NCBI RefSeq assembly: GCF_034263275.1
Contig: NZ_CP139559.1
Coordinates: 1,550,001 to 1,614,000 of the forward strand
Reading direction: 5' to 3'
Origin: Mucilaginibacter sp. cycad4
GTDB lineage: Bacteria > Bacteroidota > Bacteroidia > Sphingobacteriales > Sphingobacteriaceae
Length of the DNA: 64,000 bases
The translations under genes and the position numbers were made by a program. Every line of letters starts with the position of its first letter. Position 1 is the stretch's first letter. Of this stretch, positions 1-11,200 are shown piece by piece. Below the pieces are notes generated by a model that was not told the origin of the DNA, searched no databases, and was given only the letters and a program-made list of their open reading frames with translations.

Positions 1-490
1 GTTTGCGTTCGGTGTCTTCTGCATGGTCAACGGCAAGGCGCAACGCGTCCATGGCAGATTTTCCTTCTTCCAGGTCGGCTGTGGAAACAACCTGTTGATG
101 TTGTTTTTTTGAAACAAGTTCCTCAAGGATGGCCATTCGCCGGGTTAGTATTGCACGAATGTCTGCCAGGTTGGCTTGTTGCCCGGGGTTATCAAGGGTT
201 AGGGTACTTACCTCTTCAATCAGGCTCTGTGTTTTGAGATAGGCGCCCTTATAGGGGCCCAGGAAGGCTGCCTTGCCCGTGAGCAGAAAGCCACGCTGCC
301 CGGTTTCTGCATCTTTCATCGACGAAATAGCCTGCTCAAGTTTCTGAATCACCAATGTGCTATGGCCAACAGCTTTATTACTGTTCAGTAAGTTATTAAT
401 TGTATTATAAGAAAAAATTCCGACGAGCAGCAGGATCAATATTGAAAACCCGTAGCCGAGCTGTAAATTGCGGATAAAGTTTAGTCGCAT
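1..490 (-). CDS. CHASE3-domain sensor protein, probably a histidine kinase (3' part outside window)
   Basis: Only the first 163 codons are inside the window; the gene runs off the left edge. Translation from the ATG at 490-488 gives a basic start (MRLNFIRN), one hydrophobic segment at about residues 12-30, and then a helical extracytoplasmic region. That region carries the hallmark of the CHASE3 sensory domain (residues about 55-70, with the motif MKDAETGQRGFLLTG) and extends to about residue 160. Proteins that start this way in Bacteroidota are normally membrane sensor kinases with PAS, HisKA and HATPase domains further on, but those parts are not visible, so kinase activity is inferred. It is transcribed away from the PAS-sensor gene starting at 734 and shares a 243-bp divergent upstream region with it. 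Confidence 0.85.
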   Translation of the reverse strand, partial: MRLNFIRNLQLGYGFSILILLLVGIFSYNTINNLLNSNKAVGHSTLVIQKLEQAISSMKDAETGQRGFLLTGKAAFLGPYKGAYLKTQSLIEEVSTLTLDNPGQQANLADIRAILTRRMAILEELVSKKQHQQVVSTADLEEGKSAMDALRLAVDHAEDTERK

Positions 491-733
491 AGAGATACCT
501 GGTATCAATGGTTTAAGGGGTACGCAATAAAGTTATGGTTTTACGAAAAAAACTACAGTGATAGTTGGGCGTTGCGGCTAATAAATGTTCCGGGTAACAT
601 AGATGTTACAATAGCCGTTGTGCCTGTTATTTGTGCAACAGTTTAATTTTAACTCCGGGGCTTAATTTTTTTAATTGGTAACTTACTAATTGACAATGAC
701 GTTTAAGAGCTTGATTGATTTTACTAACTATAT
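491..733. other. divergent intergenic region between two sensor genes
   Basis: These 243 bp separate two oppositely oriented sensor genes and must hold both promoters. The region is AT-rich, and I found no convincing palindrome or consensus Bacteroidota promoter. No open frame here looks like protein. Confidence 0.5.
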
Positions 734-3049
734 ATGAGAAAAGGGGCGTTTGGAATTGCCTTTGCCTATTTGCTGATTAGCCTGCTATGGATCATGTTCA
801 GTGACCGGCTGCTATTTTATTTTGAAGGGATACTTAGCCCAAGCCAGTACCTGTGGCTGAGTTTAGGGAAGGGTGCCCTGTTTGTGATGGTTACCGCAAT
901 TGCGCTTTACGCCCTGATCAGGTCAGAAGACCGGAAGTTGAAGCAGAGCGAGAAGCAGTACCGGAGCATGTATGAATCCAATCCAAACCCCATGTGGATT
1001 TACGAGCCGGGGACCCTTCGGTTTATTTCGGTAAACGATGCTGCCATTGCAGTTTATGGCTACAGTGCAGAAGAGTTCCGGCAACGGACGATCCTGGACA
1101 TCAGGCCTGCCGAAGACCGGGAAAATGTGGTTTCTTCATCAGAACGACTGGACAGTAAGCTTAACCACAGCGGTACCTGGCGCCACATTAAAAAGGACGG
1201 ACAACTGATTTACGTAAATATTACCTCGCATAAGATCCGGTTTAATAAAAAGCCCCATATCATGGTTATGGTGCGTGATATGACCGAACGGGTAGAATTT
1301 GAGCAAGCCCTTGAGAAAGTAAACCGGGAGCTTGTGGAAGAAAAACATAAGCTCAGTGAAACGCAGCTGTTGTCGCGGGTAGCCGGATGGGAATTCTATC
1401 CGCGGGAAAACAAGCTGATATGGTCAGATGAAGTTTATCGCATTGCCGGTTTGAACCCGGATGATGACCGGGAAGCTTTCGATATTTATGTACAGCACAT
1501 TTATCCGGAAGACCGGCCGCTGATGATCAATGCCCTGCATGAGCTGATCAGTACCGGTAAACAGCTCGATGTAACGCACCGGATCACTGCCCTGGATGGT
1601 ACTACCCGTTATATCCGCCAGCTTGCACGCCTGGAAAGCAGCGGAGAGCAGGAATTGAAGATATCTGGTTCATTACAGGATATCACAGAACTCAAGCAAT
1701 TGGAACTGGAGCGTAACCGGTACCTGTATAGCTTTGAGCATACCCTGAACAGTATCACCGATTGCTTTTTTGAGCTGGACAGACAAATGAAGATAACCCG
1801 GATAAACGACATTTTCCGGGAGATGGTTAAAACCGACAGAAGCCAGATTATAGGCACAAGTATTTTTGAGTTTTTTCCTAAAAGCGAAAATAAGTTTTAC
1901 CAGGTTTACCAGAAAGCACTTGAAGAACGCGTTATTGTAAGGCATGAAGATTACTCGGTTATCCTGCAGCGCTGGCTGAGGATGGCTGCTTATCCTACTG
2001 ATGAAGGCGTTGCAGTATACTTCGCCGACATTACCGAAGACAGGCTTAAAGATGAACGGTTAAAAGAAGCCGTTGAACGTTACGAACTGGTGGCCCAGGC
2101 AACGAGGGATGTTGTTTATGATCTTGATATTGTTGAAAACAAACTGATCTATAACACCAGCCTTACCCATTTGGTACACATCCCGCACGAAGAGATCAGT
2201 TATGAGCTGGAATGGTGGAGGTCGCTGATCCATCCTGATGATATGGAAGAAGTAGTGAGCAGCCAGGAGAGGATCAGCCGCGCCGGTTTAACTAACTGGG
2301 AATGTGAATACCGGCTCAATTGCGGCAAAGGTGAATACAAATACGTGATGGACCAGGGGTATTTCATATATAACGACCAAAAGCAACCTGTAAGGCTGAT
2401 AGGGGCTGTAAGAGATATCGATGCCCTTAAACGGAGCACCCAGGAAAATAAGCGGCTGGCACGGATCATTAAACAGGTAAATAACATGGTGCTTATTACC
2501 GACGATCTGCGCAGGGTGCAATGGGTGAACAATGCCTTTGTGGAGCTTACCGGCTACCCGATGGAAGAGGTAAGAAATAAGATGCCGGGTGATTTTTTGA
2601 CAGATCCAGACGATCCCGTCATCCAAACGCTTATCCGGAAGCAGCAGGCCAGGGAAGCTTTTGGTATAGACACGATCATTTATACCAAAAACGGAACGCC
2701 GGTTTGGGTATCAGCCCAGTTAACCCCTGCATATGATGAAGATAACGCTTTTCAGGGTTACATCATCGTTTGCCAGGATATAACTTACCGCAAGGAAAAA
2801 GAAGAGGAGATAAACAGGCAGAACCGATTACTCCGTGAAGTGGCGTGGATGAGCTCGCATGAGATCAGGCGTCCTGTGGCAACTATGCTCGGATTGGTAA
2901 ACCTGCTGGATCTGGCCGAAGATGAGAATGAGCGAAAAGAGATCTTTTCAAAACTCCGTGAATGCGCCCGGGAAATGGACAGCATGGTACATGAGATCCA
3001 CCGCCGCATCGAAACCGAAAAAGTCCTGCAAATTGCACGTGACCTGTAG
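734..3049 (+). CDS. multi-PAS membrane sensor protein with an H-box but no ATPase domain
   Basis: This 771-residue protein has two N-terminal transmembrane helices (about 7-25 and 37-60) followed by a chain of about five PAS/PAC modules (roughly 75-190, 205-320, 325-440, 447-560, 570-690). Several of these carry typical PAC endings such as GSLQDITE, GAVRDID and VCQDIT. The last 65 residues resemble a HisKA dimerisation/phosphoacceptor helix pair, with the H-box SSHEIRRP placing the candidate phospho-histidine at residue 709. The protein then stops: there is no HATPase_c catalytic domain with N or G boxes. It therefore cannot autophosphorylate alone. It may be phosphorylated in trans, act as a scaffold, or heterodimerise with another kinase. 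The neighbouring divergent gene is itself a sensor. The start is the ATG at 734; no strong ribosome-binding site is visible. Confidence 0.85.
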   Translation: MRKGAFGIAFAYLLISLLWIMFSDRLLFYFEGILSPSQYLWLSLGKGALFVMVTAIALYALIRSEDRKLKQSEKQYRSMYESNPNPMWIYEPGTLRFISVNDAAIAVYGYSAEEFRQRTILDIRPAEDRENVVSSSERLDSKLNHSGTWRHIKKDGQLIYVNITSHKIRFNKKPHIMVMVRDMTERVEFEQALEKVNRELVEEKHKLSETQLLSRVAGWEFYPRENKLIWSDEVYRIAGLNPDDDREAFDIYVQHIYPEDRPLMINALHELISTGKQLDVTHRITALDGTTRYIRQLARLESSGEQELKISGSLQDITELKQLELERNRYLYSFEHTLNSITDCFFELDRQMKITRINDIFREMVKTDRSQIIGTSIFEFFPKSENKFYQVYQKALEERVIVRHEDYSVILQRWLRMAAYPTDEGVAVYFADITEDRLKDERLKEAVERYELVAQATRDVVYDLDIVENKLIYNTSLTHLVHIPHEEISYELEWWRSLIHPDDMEEVVSSQERISRAGLTNWECEYRLNCGKGEYKYVMDQGYFIYNDQKQPVRLIGAVRDIDALKRSTQENKRLARIIKQVNNMVLITDDLRRVQWVNNAFVELTGYPMEEVRNKMPGDFLTDPDDPVIQTLIRKQQAREAFGIDTIIYTKNGTPVWVSAQLTPAYDEDNAFQGYIIVCQDITYRKEKEEEINRQNRLLREVAWMSSHEIRRPVATMLGLVNLLDLAEDENERKEIFSKLRECAREMDSMVHEIHRRIETEKVLQIARDL

Positions 3050-3197
3050 ACCGGTAATTTAATGGTTAGCATAAAGACATAGTAAAAACTTAACATTACC
3101 ACGTTATTTATCGCTGTAGCGAAAACCTGCCTAAATAAAATTAACAACAGTCTTTTTAGCGTTACCCCAATATATCGTAGCCGGAATTTAATCCCGG

Positions 3198-3323
3198 CTA
3201 CTCGCTTTTCAGGCTCTTTACCGGGCTTGTTAACGCTGCTTTTATCGTTTGGATACTCACCGTAAGCAGTGTGATGACAAGCGCAGTAAAACCGGTGACG
3301 ATAAATGACCCGTCCGGAAAAAG
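3198..3323 (-). pseudogene. relic of the C-terminus of an FtsX/MacB-type ABC transporter permease
   Basis: On the minus strand, 41 codons ending at a TAG (3200-3198) translate to a segment with the characteristic last transmembrane helix and tail of Bacteroidota MacB/FtsX permeases. Key pieces are FPDGSFIVTGFTALVITLL, then TVSIQTIKAAL and PVKSLKSE before the stop. A stop codon lies directly upstream in frame (3326-3324), and no start codon or further permease sequence can be read. This therefore looks like the surviving 3' end of a deleted or decayed gene rather than a working small gene. The identification rests on pattern recognition of the tail motif. Confidence 0.7.
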
Positions 3324-3377
3324 CTATACAGACTTGTGAGTAATTCTGTAATAGCTTTTTGTATTAGTAACAATTAA

Positions 3378-3411
3378 CCGCATAAAGCACATTTTGGATG
3401 GCCTTATGCGG
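3378..3411 (-). terminator. hairpin downstream of the alginate-lyase-like gene
   Basis: An 8-bp perfect inverted repeat (CCGCATAA at 3378-3385 and TTATGCGG at 3404-3411) encloses an 18-nt loop, just past the stop of the minus-strand gene ending at 3440. The T-rich run that follows in the minus direction is interrupted, so termination is plausible but weak. Confidence 0.4.
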
Positions 3412-3439
3412 CTATACTGTCTCTGCCAGTGTTTTAATG

Positions 3440-4717
3440 TTATCTGGTATAGGTTAGTGTGCCAAAACCCAACTGATCATAGCCGCCGCTGGTAGTGCCA
3501 TAGTTGCCCCCGCCGCCTTCAGGGCGCATGCTGGCAGCGTACGCGGCAATATTGGGCGAACTTAGTCCTCTTAATTGTACGTAGTGTGCATAAAGCAGTT
3601 CCCAGCTTGGCCTGCGGTCGCCGCGGCCTGAAGCTGAAATAACCGTTTGCGACTGTGCTGTACAATTTGTCCCATTGCCCCAGTTATAGGTAGTAAACGG
3701 TACTGTATTATTCAGGTTGTATGAGGCTATATACTCACACATGCCCTGTATACGCGGGCGTGTGTCATTCCAGGGATTATAGGCAAAAAGATCCTGCCCC
3801 TGGTTAAAGGCCATTTGGCAAAATGCACCATAAAGAGAAACATCCAGGCAACTGTGACCCTGATCGCGGCCGCTTTCCTGGCATTGGGCAATGCCGCCCT
3901 GGTCTGCATAAGCAAATGGCGCCGCGTGCCCGTAAGCACCGTTTCCGGCCCCGCTTTTAAAATAGGCAATTGCTTCGTTAAACTTGGCAGTATCGTCACA
4001 TAATACGCCAATTGCGAGAATACTGGCCATATTACAGGCGTCCCAGTTGGCCCAGTAATTTGTAATACAGGCGCCGTTGTGATTGGTAAGGAAATCATGG
4101 TTCACAGGGTAGAATACGTTCAGCATCATATTCTTAAACTGTGTGAAATCTGCAGCTGCCCATCCGCTGTATGAACGCATTATTTCGGCCGCATTTGCAA
4201 ATTCATAGCCGTAAATACCCGCCGCAAGAAAACGATCTGCCGAACCCTGGATGGAGGTTAGCGTGGATGACCATGCATTCATGATCTGGATGGCCTTATC
4301 TGCATTTGCGGTTGTGCCGGCTATTTTCCAGCGCAGCGCATTCTGATAAGCAGCAGCGATATCATTATAAAGTTTTGAATAGTTTTCGGGTGATCCGCTG
4401 CCCCTGTAAACAATGGCCACAGGACCTTTCATTGCATAGGTTGATGAAGAATGGGAATTGGCCACAAGTGTGTCCCAGCCAGATTTTTGGGGTTGTGTAT
4501 TTGAATTAACCTTACTGATCATCCTGGTGAAATCGGCAGCGTTATGCAACAGGCCGGGGTGAGCGAAGGTAGTAGCCTGGGTAGCAAGATGCACCTTACC
4601 GGCATTCTCCGTGTTAGCCTGGGATTGTGACTGGTTAGCGTTAACGCCGCCTTTCTTACACGAAAATAGGGCGCATAGAAGCAGAGCCACAGGGGCTGCG
4701 TAAAGTATTGTTTTCAT
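3440..4717 (-). CDS. alginate-lyase-superfamily lipoprotein (polysaccharide lyase)
   Basis: This 425-residue protein starts with a lipoprotein signal (MKTILYAAPVALLLCALFSC; lipobox cysteine at about residue 20) and should be anchored in the periplasm or outer membrane. The rest is an all-helical toroid of the alginate lyase type (PF05426). Recognisable segments are HPGLLHNAADFTRM near residue 53, the tract NHNGACITNYWANWDACNMAS in the middle, and CQESGRDQGHS, where the His and the Asn/Trp cluster resemble the catalytic centre of PL5/PL38-type lyases. Such enzymes cleave uronate-containing polysaccharides by beta-elimination. Whether the substrate is alginate, glucuronan or another polyuronate cannot be told from the sequence. 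It stands alone, not in a PUL, and faces the giant surface-protein gene across a 514-bp divergent region. Confidence 0.75.
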   Translation of the reverse strand: MKTILYAAPVALLLCALFSCKKGGVNANQSQSQANTENAGKVHLATQATTFAHPGLLHNAADFTRMISKVNSNTQPQKSGWDTLVANSHSSSTYAMKGPVAIVYRGSGSPENYSKLYNDIAAAYQNALRWKIAGTTANADKAIQIMNAWSSTLTSIQGSADRFLAAGIYGYEFANAAEIMRSYSGWAAADFTQFKNMMLNVFYPVNHDFLTNHNGACITNYWANWDACNMASILAIGVLCDDTAKFNEAIAYFKSGAGNGAYGHAAPFAYADQGGIAQCQESGRDQGHSCLDVSLYGAFCQMAFNQGQDLFAYNPWNDTRPRIQGMCEYIASYNLNNTVPFTTYNWGNGTNCTAQSQTVISASGRGDRRPSWELLYAHYVQLRGLSSPNIAAYAASMRPEGGGGNYGTTSGGYDQLGFGTLTYTR

Positions 4718-5231
4718 TTTAAGTAAATTATAGGTTTATAAATACTGAATAGAGACAGTAATATCTATAGACAACAAAAAAATTGGTTGATACTCTGGCT
4801 TAATGACTTTTACTGTTGAAACGGTTATCGTTTGCCTGTATAATGAGGATTTAATAATCAATCCTGGTAATTAAAAACGCATCAGTTTTGACGGCTGCAT
4901 GTAATTAGGACCTGATATTTGATCTTCTTTTATCGGGCAATTCTATTTTATCCCGGGTATAGACTTGCCAGGAAGCGCAATTACGGCTATAGCTGCCCTC
5001 CTCATCAGGTAGTAAAGCGGAAGCGTTTCCGCTGCTTATTTTCCTGCGCGTCTATTGAAATGATTAGCTTCCATATTATTAAAGCCGATGTTTACGTGTT
5101 TTTCGTGTACTTGTAATAGTTGGTTCAAATAATTGATTTTCTGTAAATAACTAAACCAATTGAGCTGTCCGTTCGTATAAAAGCGAGATATTATTAAAAA
5201 TATTATTTGATAAAATTTTTTACCTGTGAAT
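4718..5231. other. 514-bp divergent intergenic region without a gene
   Basis: This region must contain the promoters of the lyase (minus) and of the T9SS cargo gene (plus). It is strongly AT-rich near 5130-5225. A 65-codon frame at 4919-5116 has an unprotein-like composition and no homology that I recognise, so I do not call it. No repeat or riboswitch-like structure was seen. Confidence 0.5.
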
Positions 5232-8200
5232 ATGAAAGGGCGTCATGCTTACTTTTTACTATCGGTTGCTTTAATATTGTTGGGGAACAACCTCTTTGCT
5301 GTTCCTCCCACCATTAGCTATACTTCACCCAATGTTTATACCGTAGGCACAGCAATTACAACCCTTACACCTACAGTTGGTGGAGGCGGAGTTAGCGCGA
5401 TAGGCTATAGCGCGTCTACAGCGCTTACGGGCGCCACTTTAAACAATCCCCGCGGCGTGGCTATCGACGCAGCCGGCAATATTTATGTAGCCAATACGGG
5501 TAACAATACCATCAGTAAATATAATTCAAGCGGTACTTACCTCGGCACTTTTGGCACCGGCGCTACCATGTCGCTTCCTAAAGACCTGGTTTTTGATTCA
5601 TCGGGTAATGCTTACGTATTAAACCTTGGTGCTACCCCAGGCACAGGCAGCCTGTATAAATATAATTCGAGCGGTGTATACCAGTCTACCGTACTTAGCG
5701 GCCTAAATTATGCTTTGGGAATTACCATTGATCAATCAGATAATATTTACATCGCCGACCAGGGCGCTGTTACAGTAAAAAAATACAATACCAGCGGTAC
5801 ACTCTTGCTTTCGTTGCCTACTACTAATTTAAGCACTCCCCTTGGGGTAGCTGTGGATGCATCGGGTAACATTTACGTATTAAACAACGGCACAGGGAAC
5901 GTAACAAAATATAATTCGGCCGGAACATTTCAATCTACTTTTCTTAGCGGATATACCTCTGCGCAAGCCATAACCATTGATGGTGCCGGAAATTTTTACG
6001 TAAGCGATAATGCAGCTACCAATACGGTTTATGTTTACAATCAAAGTGGCACCTTGCTTACCAGTAAACCCATTAACGACCCCCAGGGGATAGCTGTCGA
6101 CAGTAAGGGCGTCATATTTACATCGGCCTATTTTAGCAACCAGATGAACAAATCCACCCCAACGGGTGGCTTTTTCCTAAGCGGGTCCTTACCTGCCGGC
6201 TTAAGCTTTAACAGTTCAACAGGCAGCATCAGTGGCACCCCGACAGCAGCGATGGCAACGACCACCTATACTGTTACGGCCTATAATTCCACTGGTTCAG
6301 GTAGTAACACGGTTACTATTACAGTTAATCCTACCGCCCCTACGGGTACCGGCGGCTCAACATGTGCTTCGGGAACAGCAACACTTTCAGCTTCAGGAAG
6401 CTCACCGTCGGGCGGGGTATATAACTGGTATGCTGCCCTTACAGGCGGTTCATCTTTGGGAACGGGTTCAACATTTACTACACCAACCCTAACGGCAACT
6501 ACCACTTATTATGTCAGCTATACCCAAAACGGAGCAACAAGCACGCCGCGCATCGCCGTAACTGCAACTGTAAATGCCGGTCCGGCTATTGCTACTGCCC
6601 CCACAAGTCCAACCGGCAGTTTATATCTTTCCTATCCGTTTACCGGTAATGCCAACGATGTTTCAGGCAATTCAAATAATGGAACGCTCCAAAACGCCCC
6701 CACGCTTGTGGCGGATCGTTATTGGGCCGCAAACAGCGCCTATAGCTTTAATGGTTCAAGTCAGTATGTTTCTACCACTACTGCTGTAGCGTTTCCCGGC
6801 CCCCAAAACTTCTCCATTAGCGTATGGTTCAAAACCAGTTCGGCAGGGGGGAAACTGGTAGGTTTTGGCTCATCGCAAACCGGGCTAAGTATTTCCGATG
6901 ACCGACATATTTATATGAGTAACAGCGGGCAACTTTATTTTGGCCTTTTCCCGGGAACTCTTAAAACCATAAATACTACGACAACTTACGCGGATGGTAA
7001 CTGGCACCATGTAGTGGCCACTGAATCAACAACCAATGGGGCCAACCTGTATGTTGATGGGGCACTGCAGGCTACAGATGCCACTATGACTGCTTCGCAA
7101 TCTTATGCCGGTTACTGGCGTATCGGTTATGATAATCTGCTAAGCTGGACAAATGCACCAAGCAGCTACTATTTTAACGGATCGCTGGATGATATAGCTG
7201 TTTATAAAACAGAATTAACCGCTTCTCAAGTGTATGCATTGTATGGTGCGGGTAGTACGCCGGTTTGTTCAGGGAGTACGCTTACTTTTCAGGCCAATAC
7301 GGTAAGCGGCGCAACCTACTCCTGGTCGGGACCGGGCGGTTTTACATCTACCTCACAAAACCCTGCTATCAGTAATGCAACAACAGTCAACGCCGGTACT
7401 TATGTGCTGACCGTAACCGGTTCAAACGGCTGTACTTCGCAATTAAATGTAACCGCAACAGTAAATGCTTTACCTTCAACAACATTTACCGCAACATCTT
7501 CGGTAAACGTTAACTCAAATGCTACCATTACCTATACAGGAACAGATCCTTCAACCTCAACCTATAGCTGGGATTTTAATGGGGGCACACCGTCAACCGG
7601 CACCGGGCAGGGGCCGTTTTCGGTGCAGTGGGCAACACAAGGCACAAAAACCATTACATTAACTGTCACCAATGCTGCCGGTTGCTCCTCATCATCAACG
7701 CAAAATGTAACTGTGAACCTGGCCACCTACGGTAATTATGCCTTTGGAGAAACCGTTACATTAAATACAACCTCTCTTGGTATTACCTCAAATCTTACCA
7801 ATTTCCCGGCATTGCTCAGTATACAGGATAATAATTTGATTATTTCAAATACCTGTGCCGATAAGGTGCAGAACCCCAACGGGCCAAATTATGATTTTGC
7901 CTTTGTAAGCGGGGGCAGTGAGTTGTATTACCAGGTAGAAAGCTATAACCAAACTACCGGTACCCTGCTGGTTTGGGTACAAATACCCACTTTAACTTAC
8001 GCAGCCAACAATGTTATAACGTTTTATTATGGTTCAAAATCGCCTACGGTTACACACAATGCCGCTTTTTTTGCAAATACATGGGCAAGTAACTACCTGG
8101 CTGTGTTTCATTTTAATGAGGCAAGCTACACGGGTTCGGTTGCCGATGGTACTGCAGGCGGGCATACGGGCACCGCCAGCGGGATGACTTCGGCAGATCT

Positions 8201-11200
8201 TGTTACCGGTAAAATCGGCACAGCTTACAGCTTTAACGGATCGAGTAAAAAAATTACAACCAATGCCGTATCTGTTACCGGTGCCTTTACCATATCGGCC
8301 TGGGTGAAATTGGGGGCTACGGGCCTGGATCAAAAAGTGATGACAAACCAGGATGCTACCGGCGGGTTCAGCGGTGGTTATAAAATGGGGATCTATACTA
8401 ATAACATTCCTGAGTCGGAGTCAGGTATTGCTTCAAACAGGCTCAGTATACCTAATCCAACCGCTTTTGCCAGCGGTGCGTGGCATTATATACAAAGTGT
8501 TTATACCGGATTAAGTTTAAGTACTTATGTTGATGGAACGCAGTATAAGATATTACCGTCTATCATTAATCCCTCGGCTAATTCAAACTTTTACATAGGA
8601 GTAGGGGAAGGCGGGACCGGATTTTATTTTAACGGGGTAATTGATGAACCGCGCGTTTCAAATGTTGCAAAAACGGCCGACTGGCTTAAGGCTGAATATG
8701 TAAATCAAAATAACCCGGTAACATTTACTACTGTTGGCACTACCGCTGTTAATACTACTAACGCCGCAGCCATACCGGGCGCTTTAACCTATACCTATAA
8801 AGGCGTTACAGGAACTTATACCGACGCCAGCAACTGGGATAATACCACCGCCGGCACTACCAACCAGGCTCCTGCCTTTGACGGCACGGCCACCCTAATT
8901 ATTCCAACGGGAAAAAGTATTACAATTAATACTAATGCCTCGGTATACGGGCTTACCCTAAACGGCACAGCTTCAATAAGCCTGAGTGCGAATTTGAGCG
9001 TTGGCTGCAATATATATAACCAGGGTACGGGAAAAATAGATTGGAACAATTTAAATACATCAAAGATAACCTGGAACGGAACCGGCGCTGCCCAAAGCTA
9101 CAATGGCGCTACCTCAACAGGATATGCTCATGTGGGCACTATGGAAGTGAATAATTCCGTGGGCGGAACAGTAACAGTTAATAGTGATACACTTGATATT
9201 TACAGCGAACTCAAAATTACCAAGGGAAACCTGGCGGTTGCCCCCGGGGGTATTATGGTGCTCAAAAGCAGTGTATCTCAAACGGCCTCTGTCGATCCAA
9301 TCCCGACCGGGTACAGCATCACCGGAACGGTTTATGCAGAACGCTATTTCAAGGCAGGGACTATTACTGCCAATACCCGCAATTACCGGCTTCTGTCTTC
9401 CCCGGTTAATACGACTACAGGTGCCTACAATCTCAGTTACCTGAATGCCAATTCAGGCAATTTCTCCGGGGTTTTTGTTGCAGGCCCAACAGGTACAGCG
9501 GGCGGATTTACTGTCACGAACGCCGCGTCTACGGTTTATTTATACAAAGAGAACCTGCCGGCAAGCAGTACCACATTTAACTCAGGGAATTTTAAGGGCT
9601 TAACAGATATTTCGGGTAATACGATATCTTATTATACCGGCACCGGCAGCACAACTGCAACAACAACGCTTCCGGTAGGTAATGGCTACATGTTATATTA
9701 TGCCGGAAATAATGTTAACAATGTTACCTCCACAACGGCACTGAATAAACAGTATCGATTTGGCGGAAGCTATATTGACCCGGATGCTTCAACGATGGTA
9801 GCCGTTGGTACACTTAACCAGGGCAGCATCCCGGTAAAACTATGGTGGAACAGCAGCAGCTCCACTTTAAGCAAAGCACAAACCGGTTATAACCTGGTAG
9901 GCAATCCATATGCCTCTTCTATTGATTGGGACACCTTTTCGCAAAGCGGTTCAACAAATGGTATTTACGGCCCCGGTGTATCTGCTACCATATATGTTTT
10001 CAATTATACTAATAAAAACTACGGCGCTTATACTGCTTTGATCCCGGGAGGCATTGGCACCAATAATGCAACCCGTTACATAGCAAGCGGGCAGGGTTTT
10101 TTTGTGCAGGCTACCACAACTTCGGCGTCATTGACTTTTAATGAAGTAGCTAAAACAACTGTACAGCCCAGCTCCCTGGGGAGTACCCTGTATATGCTGA
10201 TGAGCAAAAAAAGCCAGGCGATAGCCAAACCCCAGTTAATGCGGATCAGGCTTGCAACGGATTCGGTTAATACGGACGAGATCATGGTATTATTCGATCC
10301 CGGATCCAAAAATGAATATGAGCCTTTTTACGATTCAGACCGGTTAAACGGCATCGGGAATGTTTCGACACTGGCCAGCTACGGATACAAAAGCCAAAAC
10401 ATGCTGGCCATTAACAGGATGGATGTTATAGATTCCACTACCCGGGTAAAGTTATTTGTGAATGTTAATAATTCGGCAACCACAGATACAATTTCCGGCT
10501 CTGGATTTGAATCGCTTGATTCACGATATGAAATCTATCTGCTTGATCATTATAAAAAAGATTCTTTGCTTTTCAGCCAGCATAAACGTTATCCATTCAA
10601 TATCGACAAAGCTGACACCACCAGCTACGGGGCAAACAGGTTTGAAATAGTATTTCATAAAAAAAGTTCATTAAACTACCGGCTGCTGAGTTTTGAGGCA
10701 AGCCCGGTTAAGGGTGGGGTTCAGTTAACCTGGAAAACAAAGAATGAAGGAAGCCTGTCCGGCTTTACACTGGAAAGGCAGGACGGCTCTAAAGAATTTA
10801 TTTCTTTAACATCGATGTTAAGCAATGGCAGCGGGTCTTATACCTATATAGACAGGTTTCCGTTAACAGGTACCAATTACTATCGCTTACAGCAAAATGA
10901 TCCTTTTAATATTATCAGCTATAGCAAAATAGTAGCGGTAAACTTTAATGCCCCTGGCATCATTAATGAGTTAATGACACTTTATCCTAATCCCGTTAAC
11001 AGTGAGTTTTATATTAAGATCAATAGAAATGCACCAGACAGGGTGCTACTTAAGGTAACCGGCATAACCGGCCAGGTGATGCTTTACCAGGAAACAGATG
11101 GCAATAATATACAACAGAACGTAAGCAGTCTCCTGCCCGGAAACTACATTGTTGAGATTTCGGATAAGGCGACCAAAAGGCTGATTGGAATTAAAAAATT

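Larger units (their letters stand above)
3050..3439. other. convergent intergenic region holding a permease relic and a hairpin
   Basis: This 390-bp gap lies between the PAS sensor (plus) and the alginate-lyase-like gene (minus). Besides the FtsX-type relic and the hairpin listed separately, nothing recognisable is present. The minus-strand frame that overlaps the end of the PAS sensor is an antisense shadow. Confidence 0.6.

Noticed and set aside
4919..5116. 65-codon plus-strand frame in the gap before the T9SS cargo gene
   Set aside because: Its residue composition is not protein-like, it has no signal or domain pattern and no ribosome-binding site, and it lies in a region expected to hold promoters.
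5226..5231. GTG start six bases upstream of the T9SS cargo ATG
   Set aside because: It would add two residues before a normal signal peptide; the ATG at 5232 is the simpler start.
5400..6160. direct repeats in the first kilobase of the T9SS cargo gene
   Set aside because: They encode successive blades of a NHL-type propeller and are explained by the protein.
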